Assembly (NCBI GenBank): GCA_001920415.1
Contig: MNJR01000136.1
Span: 1-40,424 of the forward strand
DNA from: Acidobacteria bacterium 13_1_20CM_3_53_8
Lineage (GTDB): Bacteria > Acidobacteriota > Blastocatellia > Pyrinomonadales > Pyrinomonadaceae
Reading direction: 5' to 3'
Length of the DNA: 40,424 bases
In this document: in pieces, positions 1 to 6,920 of the stretch
How the letters are laid out: each line of letters starts with the position of its first letter
Numbering within the stretch: position 1 is the stretch's first letter
Translations under genes and position numbers: made by a program
The notes under the pieces: generated by a model
Seen by the model: only the letters and a program-made list of their open reading frames with translations
What the model was told of the DNA's origin: nothing
Databases searched by the model: none

Positions 1-231
1 GGCAAGGTCGAAGCGTCTAAGGGCGCGAAGGGGCTTAACGCAGCTACTGGAGAGTATGAAGATCTGGTGGCGGCTGGCATAATTGATCCTACGAAAGTTG
101 TACGCACGGCGCTGCAAAACGCCGCGTCAATCGCAGGTCTTATGCTGACGACTGACGCTGCTGTCACGGACGCGCCTGAGCCTAAACGGGCAGCACAGCC
201 GATGCAGGGTGGCGAAGATTACGACTACTAA
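1..231 (+). CDS. groL: 60 kDa chaperonin GroEL, C-terminal part (5' end outside window)
   Basis: Frame 1 is open from the first base to a TAA at 229-231 and gives the last 76 residues of GroEL. The stretch [17 protein letters not shown] is followed by [18 protein letters not shown] and LMLTTDAAV, the conserved last equatorial helices of the family. The usual Gly-Gly-Met tail is replaced by a short end, [11 protein letters not shown]. GroEL forms the double-ring folding chamber in the cytoplasm. The downstream Clp unfoldase suggests a protein quality-control neighbourhood. Start, promoter and any groES partner lie outside the window. Confidence 0.95.
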   Translation, partial: GKVEASKGAKGLNAATGEYEDLVAAGIIDPTKVVRTALQNAASIAGLMLTTDAAVTDAPEPKRAAQPMQGGEDYDY

Positions 232-236
232 AAGCT

Positions 237-327
237 TTGAGGGGAAAAGGGGAAGAGGGGAAGAGGGAAAAAGGAGGGAGTAATAATCTTCTTTCTTTTC
301 ACCTTTTACCCTTTCCCCTTTTTCCCA
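237..327. repeat. Intergenic inverted repeat with purine-rich tandem arms (H1)
   Basis: The left arm (about 240-280) is a run of GGGGAAAA / GGGGAAGA units. The right arm (301-326) is its imperfect reverse complement (TTACCC, TTTCCCC, TTTTTCCC). The loop is AT-rich. The hairpin lies just after groL and may end or trim that transcript, though no clean T-tract follows. It belongs to the window-wide class of hairpins with degenerate short-unit arms. The rest of the 335-nt gap before the Clp gene holds the palindromes at 464-514 and no convincing gene. Confidence 0.7.
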
Positions 328-463
328 AAAAAGGTTTTTATGGCAGAGAAATTGCTGGCGTAATGTGTGGTATAGTGAGGATGCACCGAAACGCAACGGT
401 GCGCCACCGCCTCGCATCTAATTCAAGGGTCAGTTTGATTGCTGATTTGGAGCGATTGAAATT

Positions 464-497
464 TGTTTGACGAAAGTTAAGACATGATCGTCAAACA
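464..497. promoter_or_regulatory. Operator-like inverted repeat upstream of the Clp gene
   Basis: TGTTTGACGA (464-473) and its exact reverse complement TCGTCAAACA (488-497) are separated by 14 nt. A second small palindrome, GTCAC-TCTC-GTGAC, follows at 501-514. Both lie 50-100 nt upstream of the Clp ATPase start at 567. The position suits a repressor or activator site controlling a stress gene. It does not match the CIRCE element, and I cannot name the regulator. A small RNA hairpin is an alternative. Confidence 0.4.
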
Positions 498-566
498 TTT
501 GTCACTCTCGTGACGTTTAAGCTTTTGGATGAATCGCTCTCTTAACATTTTTGACTAGAGAAAAAG

Positions 567-2846
567 ATGATAGACCTTGGAGCATACAAAGATAAGTTCG
601 GCGACAGCGGCCAGCGCATACTTGAGAACGCGCTGAATGAGTCGCGCCGCCGCGATCAGAATTACGTTTCTATTGAGCACATTATTCATGCGCTCTCAAC
701 AGAAGAATCAGACCTGTTTAATTCAGCCATGCGCGATCTTCATCTTGACCCTCGCTCAGTCAAAATGAATATCGAAAAGCGTCTCGAAATGAGTCGGCAG
801 CATGTCGGCAAAGGATTCAAAATAGCCCCCGACACCACGGATCTCTTCAAGCATGCGATGGAACGCGCGCGAGCGCAGGGGCGTCGCACGATTGAAGCAA
901 CAGATATTTTTCTGGCTCTCTCGCAAGATGAAAGAGGATTGTTCGTCGAGATGTTAAGGACGCTCGGCGCGAACCCGGAGGCTGTTGTGGAGAACGTAAG
1001 AGCGCGCGTATTCATACGCGAACAGGAAGAAGAGCAGTACAAGAAGAAGTTTGAGTTGCCTCCCTACCTCAAACATTTCGGAGTCTCTTTGAATCGCCTT
1101 GCGCGACAGGACAAGCTGCCGCCTACGATTGGGCGCGAGCAGGAGATTCAGCAGATGATAGAGATTCTCTGTCATCGTGAGCGGGCCAACTCGCCCATGC
1201 TTGTAGGCGAACCGGGCGTGGGCAAAACGGCTGTGGTCGAAGGGCTTGCCCGTTTGATTGAGCTTGAGCCTGACAAAGTTCCCGCGCGCCTTCGTGGCTC
1301 GCACGTAGTGCAGTTGCAGATGGGCGGACTCGTCGCGGGCACAATGCTGCGCGGCATGTTCGAGGAGCGCATCAAGGGCATCATTGACGAGGTGAAAGAG
1401 CGCGACAACCTGATCCTCTTCATTGACGAAGCGCACACGATTATAGGCGCTGGCGCTGCGCTCGGCACATCAAGTGATGCAGCGAACATGTTCAAGTCTG
1501 CGCTCGCGCGCGGCGAGATGCGCATCATAGGCGCGACCACTCTGACGGAATATAAAGAGTACATAGCCGAGGACGAAGCGCTCGCACGACGCTTCCGTCT
1601 TGTGAAGGTTGCTGAGCCTTCTTTGAACGAAACAAGAGAAATCTTGCTGGGCTTGCGCCCGCGTCTTGAGAAGAACTATTCGGTGACTATCTCGGACGAC
1701 GCAATCAACACTGCGCTTGAGATGGCTCCAAAGTACATACGCAACCTGCACCTGCCGGACAAGGCAATCGGCTGGTTGGATACGGCTGCCGTTAAGGTTG
1801 AGATTAACGAGCCGCACACGCTCGTAGTCAAACCTGAGCACATCATCGAGGTCATCTCGCAGGAATCTCGCATCCCGCGCGACATGATCTTCCGCGACAC
1901 GAACGACCGCTTCGCTCATATGGAAACAGAGTTGTCGAAGCGCGTCATAGGTCAGACGGAAGCCATCAAGGCCGTAGCGCAACGCCTGCGTTTGAACAAG
2001 GGGCCGCTCAAGGAGAACCACTACAAACCGGACGGCGTTCTTCTATTCCTTGGCCCAACGGGCGTTGGCAAAACTGAACTGGCGAAGGCCGTTGCCGAAT
2101 TCATGTTCGGCGATGAAGAGAAGATGGTTCGCATTGATATGTCGGAATATCAGGACGGAACCATAGGTATCGAAAAACTTATAGGCATGCCGCGCGGAAT
2201 CGTAGGAAGCGAGCGCGGCGGTATACTGACTGAGCAACTGCGCGAGAACCCATACACGGTTCTTCTGCTCGATGAAGTTGAGAAGGCCAGCCCTACGTTG
2301 ATGAATCTGTTCCTACAAGGCTACGACGAAGGATGGTTGACCGATGGGCGCGGCAAGAAAGTTTATCTTTCCGACGCCATTGTGATTATGACTTCAAATC
2401 TTGGCTCTGAGAGTTTCAAGAAGTACGAGAAGCCTCTGGGCTTTGGCACGAAGACGCTGGGCGATGTAAACCAGATTAAGAACGAGGTGATGAAGGCTGC
2501 TGAGAACAGGTTCTCGGCAGAGTTCCGCAATCGCATTGACGAGATAATCGTCTTCTCGCCGTTGACTATGGATGAGGTTCGTTTAATAGCCGAGATTTAT
2601 CTCGGAAAACTGCGGCGTCAGATGGAGAAGCAGGGCAAGCTCGTAGAGATAACCAGTCGCGCTGTTGACCTGCTGACCGAGAAAGGTTTCAGCCCCACTT
2701 ACGGCGCTCGCTTCTTGAAGCGACACATTGACGAGCGCGTGAAGCTTCCTATAACTACAATGTGGAAGACGGCCACGCGATTCGCAGTGGACGTGGAAGA
2801 GGGCGAAGTCACGGTTAAGCCCGTTGACCACATTAGCGTGAATTAA
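567..2846 (+). CDS. ClpA/ClpC-type AAA+ unfoldase (ATP-dependent Clp protease ATP-binding subunit)
   Basis: The protein has 759 residues, close to ClpA length. Two Clp-N repeats occupy about residues 1-145. The first AAA+ module has Walker A GEPGVGKT (about residue 214) and Walker B LILFIDEAHT. The second has GPTGVGKT (about 496) and VLLLDEVEKA, then the RNRIDEI sensor region and a D2-small domain. Only a short linker separates the modules, with no ClpB middle coiled coil and no obvious UVR motif. A Leu-Gly-Phe in KPLGFGT sits where ClpA/ClpC/ClpX carry the ClpP-docking loop, so ClpP is a likely partner (inference). ATG at 567 has only a weak purine-rich ribosome site. The gene follows groL and may be stress-controlled through the palindromes upstream. 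Confidence 0.93.
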   Translation: MIDLGAYKDKFGDSGQRILENALNESRRRDQNYVSIEHIIHALSTEESDLFNSAMRDLHLDPRSVKMNIEKRLEMSRQHVGKGFKIAPDTTDLFKHAMERARAQGRRTIEATDIFLALSQDERGLFVEMLRTLGANPEAVVENVRARVFIREQEEEQYKKKFELPPYLKHFGVSLNRLARQDKLPPTIGREQEIQQMIEILCHRERANSPMLVGEPGVGKTAVVEGLARLIELEPDKVPARLRGSHVVQLQMGGLVAGTMLRGMFEERIKGIIDEVKERDNLILFIDEAHTIIGAGAALGTSSDAANMFKSALARGEMRIIGATTLTEYKEYIAEDEALARRFRLVKVAEPSLNETREILLGLRPRLEKNYSVTISDDAINTALEMAPKYIRNLHLPDKAIGWLDTAAVKVEINEPHTLVVKPEHIIEVISQESRIPRDMIFRDTNDRFAHMETELSKRVIGQTEAIKAVAQRLRLNKGPLKENHYKPDGVLLFLGPTGVGKTELAKAVAEFMFGDEEKMVRIDMSEYQDGTIGIEKLIGMPRGIVGSERGGILTEQLRENPYTVLLLDEVEKASPTLMNLFLQGYDEGWLTDGRGKKVYLSDAIVIMTSNLGSESFKKYEKPLGFGTKTLGDVNQIKNEVMKAAENRFSAEFRNRIDEIIVFSPLTMDEVRLIAEIYLGKLRRQMEKQGKLVEITSRAVDLLTEKGFSPTYGARFLKRHIDERVKLPITTMWKTATRFAVDVEEGEVTVKPVDHISVN

Positions 2847-2882
2847 AGACGCACGCTTGCGGGCGAGCGCGTTTGAACGCGA

Positions 2883-2915
2883 GGGGTTTCAGTGAGAAAG
2901 TTTCATTGAAGCCCC
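2883..2915 (+). terminator. Possible terminator after the Clp gene
   Basis: GGGGTTTCA (2883-2891) pairs with TGAAGCCCC (2907-2915) apart from one G:U-type position, around a 15-nt loop. It lies 37 nt after the Clp stop codon. The T-tract is poor (TTAACTTTGT), so a Rho-independent role is only plausible. Confidence 0.35.
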
Positions 2916-2967
2916 TTAACTTTGTCTCAAAGTTTCCGTTAAGATAAGCGAAGAATGTGCATAAATG

Positions 2968-3165
2968 AGCCGCGCTAGCGGCGGCTTGATTTTAGCCCAG
3001 CGTTTCAACGCCGGGAAAGCGTCGAGCAGAAGAGAGCGTCGCGCTAGCGACGGGTGAACAAGCTATTTAGTTCATACGTCGCTAGCGCGACATGATAACT
3101 GACGCTGGCATTCTCACCCGGCTTTTCAAAGCTGGGCTAAATTCACTTAGGCCGCTAACGCGGCT
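2968..3165. repeat. Nested long imperfect palindrome (cruciform-like element)
   Basis: The outer arms are AGCCGCGCTAGCGGC (2968-2982), followed by TTTAGCCCAGC and GCCGGG blocks, and their counterparts at about 3115-3165 ending GCCGCTAACGCGGCT. The inner arms are GTCGCGCTAGCGAC (3038-3051) and GTCGCTAGCGCGAC (3078-3091), flanked by TGAAC/GTTCA. The left half therefore reappears inverted in the right half, and individual blocks are themselves palindromes. It fills most of the 329-nt gap between the Clp gene and the secreted protein and ends 10 nt before that gene's start. It does not look like an insertion sequence because there is no coding capacity. Confidence 0.75.
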
Positions 3166-3175
3166 TATTCTCGCT

Positions 3176-3985
3176 ATGAAGATAATTTTTAAGAAGATTC
3201 CCTTCACTCTCGCTGTTTCGATCTCAATCTGCTTCCTTATGTTTTCCGCGCTGGCGCAAACGGCTGCGCCAAAGCCAGCGAACACGGATGCGAAGGCCGA
3301 GCAGATAGTCGCGCGTGCGCTCTCAACGCTGGGCGGCGCAAGCTACATGAATGTGAAGACTGTGGTCGGGCGCGGCTATTTCACTCCGTTCAAGAATGGC
3401 GTGTCGGGCGATCCCATAGCTTTCACAGACTACATAGCTTACCCGGACAGGGAGCGCACGGAGTTTCGCAGCCGCGTTGGGCGCGTCATTCAAACCAACA
3501 CAGGCGCGACGGGCTGGCTATTCGACGGCGCGGCCAAGACGTTGAAGAGCGTGACGCCGGACATGGTCGAAGACTTTCGCATCTCAATACGAACGAGCGT
3601 TGAAAATCTACTGCGAGGCTACTGGCGCTCAGAGGGCGCGCAGCTTTCTTACGTGGGAAGGCGCGAGGCAGGCGTTGGGCGCAGGAACGAGACCGTTAAG
3701 CTAACTTACCCGGACGGCTTCACCGTAGAATTCGAGATAGGCGCGCGTGATAACCTACCTGCAAAGGCCATCTACACGAAGAAGAACAATGAGGGCGAAG
3801 AGACCATAGAAGAGGATCGTCTGGCGCAGTACATCAAGATAGGCGACATCACAGTTCCCTTCGTCATTGACCATTTCAGCGCGAATCAGCAGACGAGCCG
3901 CGTCAACTACGAGGCGGTCGAATTCAACCGCCCCCTCCCCGATTCCCTGTTCGCGCGACCTGCGAACGTGAAAGCAGTAAGATAG
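3176..3985 (+). CDS. Secreted hypothetical protein, outer-membrane lipoprotein-sorting-like
   Basis: The protein has 269 residues from ATG 3176. The first 27 residues form a Sec signal peptide (MKIIFKK, then a hydrophobic core ending FSALAQ). The open frame continues upstream to 3092, but that part translates the palindrome, so the internal ATG before the signal peptide is preferred. The mature part has alternating beta-like segments (GWLFDGAAKTLKSVTPDMV, LTYPDGFTVEFEIG) with the feel of LolA/LolB-like folds common in acidobacterial secreted proteins. No catalytic motif is visible. The location is probably periplasmic. It is a single gene with no obvious operon partner, and its function is unknown. 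Confidence 0.75.
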   Translation: MKIIFKKIPFTLAVSISICFLMFSALAQTAAPKPANTDAKAEQIVARALSTLGGASYMNVKTVVGRGYFTPFKNGVSGDPIAFTDYIAYPDRERTEFRSRVGRVIQTNTGATGWLFDGAAKTLKSVTPDMVEDFRISIRTSVENLLRGYWRSEGAQLSYVGRREAGVGRRNETVKLTYPDGFTVEFEIGARDNLPAKAIYTKKNNEGEETIEEDRLAQYIKIGDITVPFVIDHFSANQQTSRVNYEAVEFNRPLPDSLFARPANVKAVR

Positions 3986-4072
3986 ATATTCAAGCTGTTC
4001 TTGATTGTGAGGCGGCGGCGAACTATTAATACCAAGTTGCAATCAAAAGAGAGGAAGAGATTGTCCACGCGC

Positions 4073-4129
4073 ATCACACGAAAGGACACGAAGACGAGCT
4101 TCAATCAGTTTCGTGTGGCTTCGTGTGAT
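4073..4129. repeat. Inverted repeat with CACGAA-type arms (H9)
   Basis: The left arm (4073-4092) reads ATCACACGAAAGGACACGAA. The right arm (4110-4129) is its reverse complement except at the central unit. The loop is 17 nt. Each arm is two copies of a CACACGAAA-like unit. A close relative lies at 15896-15966. With the palindrome at 4177-4249 it fills the 384-nt gap between two convergent genes and could act as a two-way terminator. Confidence 0.8.
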
Positions 4130-4176
4130 TTATAGCGGTTCTCACTTGAATGCGAATGCTGCGGCAAAGCGGTCAG

Positions 4177-4249
4177 GTCAGTACCGCCTGCGGTAGCGGG
4201 CGGGTGATGCTGCGACGATGACCCGCCCGCTACCGCAGGCGGTACTGAC
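4177..4249. repeat. Perfect 29-bp inverted repeat, GC-rich
   Basis: The left arm (4177-4205) starts GTCAGTACCGCCTGCGG and ends GCGGGCGGGT. The right arm (4221-4249) is an exact reverse complement of all 29 bases. The loop (4206-4220) is 15 nt. It lies between convergent genes, so bidirectional termination or transcript-end protection is possible. The arm sequence differs from the short-unit hairpins elsewhere in the window, so I treat it as a separate repeat type. Confidence 0.9.
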
Positions 4250-4369
4250 TTTAGTCGCACTCAACTGAGAATTGCTATAGTGGATAATTCACTTGCTCGC
4301 ACTTCGTCTTACATCGAACTCACGTTAAACTATGAATCGTGACGGCTTGATGTCGCGTCTTATACACGA

Positions 4370-5449
4370 TTATTTTCTTCTTACAGCCGCTGCGTCGCGG
4401 TCTGTGACTGGAGCTGGGATTTCTACGGCGGGCGCAATCTCGCGGCCTGTAAGTTCCGCGAACAACTCTTCGTAACGGTCAACCACGCCTTCCCAATCAT
4501 AGAGTTCTTTCACGCGTGCCTGCGCTCGCTGACGATAGGAGTGAACCAGAGAGCCGTCGCGCAGCACGCGCTGAAGTTGTTCGGACAACTCTGTCTCGTC
4601 CCTGTAAGGAATGCCAGCCTCGCCGACTGCTTCCAGATTCTCAGGCGTGGCGAGCGTCAGAACACAGTTGCCGTAACCCATAGCTTCCAATAGCGCAGGA
4701 TGCGTGCCGCCGACTTCCGTTGCATGAATGTAGCAGTAGGCGTTCTGTTGAAGCGCTCTATAATCCTGGCCGAAGACGAAGCCGGAAAAGATTATGCGAC
4801 GATCACGGCGCGCGCGTGCGCGAAGGTCGCTGATGTACTCGTGCGCGTAGGGCGCATCGCCAACGATGAGAAGCTTGTAAGCAGTACGCACCTTTTTGAA
4901 AGCTTCTATGACCAGGTGAGCGTTATTTTCAGGTTCAAGGCGCGAGACGTAGAGTACGTAGCGCTGCGGCTCTACGCGCCACTTGCGTATTATCGCAGGA
5001 TTGGGGCGGCGCTCGACCTCTGCGCCGTATGCGATCATGGTCGAAGGCGCGTCGTATTTCGCACGGTAATAGTCCTGTATCACGCGCGCATCGCTAACTA
5101 TGCGATTGGGCAGCATGGTGGCGAGCCTTTCGGTAAGAACGTAGTATTTCCTGCCGAGCCAGTTCCACTTCTTACGCTTATGTTCGAGGCCGTCAACGTT
5201 TAGCGCTACGGGCGTGCCCACTATCCTGAGCATGGGCGCGAACGGCGCGTTCGCAGCGTTGCATACGAGCGCAACGTCATAAAATTCTTTCATAGAATGA
5301 AGCGCAGAGAGGAACGTATGCACCACCGTGTCGAAATACTTGTGGTGAATCGTGGGCAGGACTTTCAGGCGCACGCCGTGAAATTCGAGTTGACGAGGAG
5401 AGACGTAGTGCGAGCGGCAATAGACCGTGACCTCGTGGCCGCGCGCCAC
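4370..5449 (-). CDS. Glycosyltransferase family 4 (DUF1972-type), N-terminally broken
   Basis: The open frame has 359 residues and begins at the conserved LVARGHEVTVYCRSH strand. The C-terminal Rossmann half is intact, with YVSRLEPENNAHLVIEAF and the donor-site E-x7-E region EVGGTHPALLEAM. Family members begin with a MRIAILGTRG strand and a Tyr-Gly-Gly-Phe-Glu loop before this point. Here the first strand is present but in another frame (5453-5486), and the loop is gone. A TGA lies immediately upstream in this frame, and the only start is a GTG without a ribosome site. Activity is therefore doubtful. The intact protein would transfer a sugar in surface polysaccharide synthesis. It is the last gene of the ffh-rnhB block. 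Confidence 0.8.
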   Translation of the reverse strand: MARGHEVTVYCRSHYVSPRQLEFHGVRLKVLPTIHHKYFDTVVHTFLSALHSMKEFYDVALVCNAANAPFAPMLRIVGTPVALNVDGLEHKRKKWNWLGRKYYVLTERLATMLPNRIVSDARVIQDYYRAKYDAPSTMIAYGAEVERRPNPAIIRKWRVEPQRYVLYVSRLEPENNAHLVIEAFKKVRTAYKLLIVGDAPYAHEYISDLRARARRDRRIIFSGFVFGQDYRALQQNAYCYIHATEVGGTHPALLEAMGYGNCVLTLATPENLEAVGEAGIPYRDETELSEQLQRVLRDGSLVHSYRQRAQARVKELYDWEGVVDRYEELFAELTGREIAPAVEIPAPVTDRDAAAVRRK

Positions 5450-5452
5450 CAG

Positions 5453-5486
5453 TCACCCCGCGTGTTCCCAGTATCGCTATTCGCAT
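5453..5486 (-). pseudogene. Detached N-terminus of the glycosyltransferase at 4370-5449
   Basis: From ATG 5486 the sequence reads MRIAILGTRGV, the canonical first strand of DUF1972-type glycosyltransferases. It then runs out of frame into the GTGGCGCGC codons that encode LVARG in the main frame. Compared with family members remembered, about 17 residues are replaced by one nucleotide, a net loss near 50 nt. Either a real deletion or an assembly collapse would give this. Confidence 0.65.
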
Positions 5487-5500
5487 GAGAAGACCAATCA

Positions 5501-5620
5501 GATTTTGGATTTTAGATTTTGGATTTTAGATTGGAATAGCTGTCATCATGAATTTTGGATTTAAGAGTTCGACATCGCTTAAAGACTTAATCCAAAATCC
5601 AAAATCTAAAATCCAAAATC
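5501..5620. repeat. Inverted repeat with TTTTGGA/TTTTAGA heptamer arms (H2)
   Basis: The left arm (5501-5534) is tandem GATTTTG / GATTTTA heptamers. The right arm (5589-5620) is the reverse complement with a single mismatch over 32 nt. The loop is about 54 nt and contains a degenerate extra heptamer pair. It lies in the gap between the two glycosyltransferase genes. Confidence 0.9.
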
Positions 5621-5646
5621 GTTAACATCTTCTTCTCTCAAAATTA

Positions 5647-6852
5647 TCACGTGCTATACGTTACCGCTTTCGCTCGATCGATAGATGCGCGTCCCACATG
5701 CTCGTAAATCTCAAGCGTACGGCGCGCCGTCTCGCGCCAGTCGAAGAGGCGCGCTCGCTCAAGCCCCTTACTCTTAAGTTCGTCGCGCAATTTCTCGTCC
5801 CTTATCACGCGCCCGATTGCGTCCGCGATTGCCTGTTCATCGAAAGGGTCAACGAGCAGCCCCGCATCGCCCACGACTTCCGGCAAGCTCGTTCGATTGC
5901 CCGCAATCACAGGCACACCGCACTGCATAGCTTCAAGGGGGGGCAGCCCGAACCCTTCGAAGTAAGAAGGGTAAACGAAGCCTAGCGCGCCCGTGTAAAG
6001 ACCCGGCAGATCGCTCTCTGACACATAGCCCGTGAAGACTACTCTGCGGCGAACCGTGGAGGTTTCGACCGCGCGCAAGGTTTCACCATAGAGCCATGCG
6101 TGTTTTCCAACAAGGACAAGCTGCGGAAGCTTATCGTGCGGTCTCGCGTGTTGCAAGTTTTCATACGCATGCACTAGACGCACAAGATTCTTACGCGGCT
6201 GAATGGAACCGACGGCGAGCAAGTAGCCTTCTTCGAGTTGGTAGCGGTCACGCACGCGCGCAACCTCTTCGGGGCACGTGGGCTTGAAATGCGCGGGCGC
6301 GGCGTGCGGTATAGTAGTGATTCGCTCCGGCTCGACCCTGTACGTTTCCATGATGTCGCGGCGCGAGTAGTCGGAGCACGTGATGATGTGCGCTGCTGTT
6401 TGCGCAGTCCGTCGCACGGTCAGGCGTAATTGCACGCGGCTGCGTCGCTTGAAAGTTTCCGGTAGATGTTCGAACGCAAGGTCTGGGATTAGAGCTACGA
6501 CCGGGCAGGGTGCAAAAGGCGGTGCAGTGAATTGCACGTGCAGAAGATCAACGGGGCGGCGTCGCAACTCAGCCGCGAGTGTTAGCGGTATGCGCACGAG
6601 CGGCGTGTGCGGCAGCGTCATCTGAACCGCGAAGTTGGGCCAACGCCCCGAAAAGCGCTCGACCGCTTCGCGTCTGGTCACGTAAAGAACCTGTGCCGAC
6701 AGAGTGCGCGTCAATGGCGATTCGCACAAAAAAGCTCCCGTAACGCTATTTTCAGAACAACGGACTGAGGGAAAATTATGGCGCTGGCCGGAGAGTTTAC
6801 CAAAGGAAAGGTAAAAGTAAAAAGGTAAAAGTAAAAAGTCAGGGGAAGCCAA
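5647..6852 (-). CDS. Glycosyltransferase family 4 (GT-B), N-terminally broken
   Basis: From about 6700 downstream the frame encodes a normal GT4 protein: VLYVTRREAVERF, the acceptor-side region HVQFTAPP, HIITCSDYSRRDI, the donor-domain start LLAVGSIQPRKNLVRLV and the E-x7-E motif YEGFGLPPLEAM. The first ~50 residues of the open frame are not family-like. They translate the hairpin at 6802-6920 and an out-of-frame copy of the true N-terminus, which is visible at 6689-6727 with its own ribosome site. The N-terminal Gly-rich loop of the fold is missing. The gene probably served surface glycan synthesis with its neighbour. I expect it to be inactive unless the frame is a sequencing artefact. Confidence 0.75.
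   Translation of the reverse strand: MASPDFLLLPFYFYLSFGKLSGQRHNFPSVRCSENSVTGAFLCESPLTRTLSAQVLYVTRREAVERFSGRWPNFAVQMTLPHTPLVRIPLTLAAELRRRPVDLLHVQFTAPPFAPCPVVALIPDLAFEHLPETFKRRSRVQLRLTVRRTAQTAAHIITCSDYSRRDIMETYRVEPERITTIPHAAPAHFKPTCPEEVARVRDRYQLEEGYLLAVGSIQPRKNLVRLVHAYENLQHARPHDKLPQLVLVGKHAWLYGETLRAVETSTVRRRVVFTGYVSESDLPGLYTGALGFVYPSYFEGFGLPPLEAMQCGVPVIAGNRTSLPEVVGDAGLLVDPFDEQAIADAIGRVIRDEKLRDELKSKGLERARLFDWRETARRTLEIYEHVGRASIDRAKAVTYST
6689..6727 (-). pseudogene. Detached N-terminus of the glycosyltransferase at 5647
   Basis: GTG at 6727 follows GGGAG by about 7 nt and opens (V/M)RIAIDAHSVGTG, the standard first strand and loop of many GT4 enzymes. After GTG the frame leaves the gene: the next bases encode VLYVTRRE in a different frame. 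Family members have roughly 25-30 residues (GGNE loop and first helix) between these blocks. The ribosome site indicates that this was the original start. Confidence 0.65.
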
Positions 6853-6920
6853 ATTCTTATTAAAAGCGGTTTGCGGCCTTCCTTTTGCCTTTTACCTTTT
6901 TACTTTTACCTTTTGCCTTC
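6802..6920. repeat. Inverted repeat with GGTAAAAGTAAAA arms (H3)
   Basis: The left arm (6802-6838) repeats GGTAAAAGTAAAAA. The right arm (6881-6920) is its reverse complement with minor changes. The loop contains AAAAGCGGTTTGCGG. The right arm includes the rnhB stop codon (6906-6908), and the left arm is translated as the spurious N-terminus of the next glycosyltransferase frame. A second copy of this family lies at 33573-33696. Confidence 0.9.

Noticed and set aside
237-470. Short 77-residue plus-strand frame after groL
   Set aside because: It is formed by the purine-rich hairpin and spacer, with no ribosome site and no family resemblance.
3092-3175. Upstream start for the secreted protein at 3176
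   Set aside because: The extra 28 residues translate the nested palindrome, and a clean signal peptide begins at the internal ATG.
6727-6852. N-terminus of the glycosyltransferase frame (MASPDFLLLPFYFYLSF) as a signal peptide
   Set aside because: It translates the AT-rich hairpin arm at 6802-6838, and the real N-terminus is visible in another frame.
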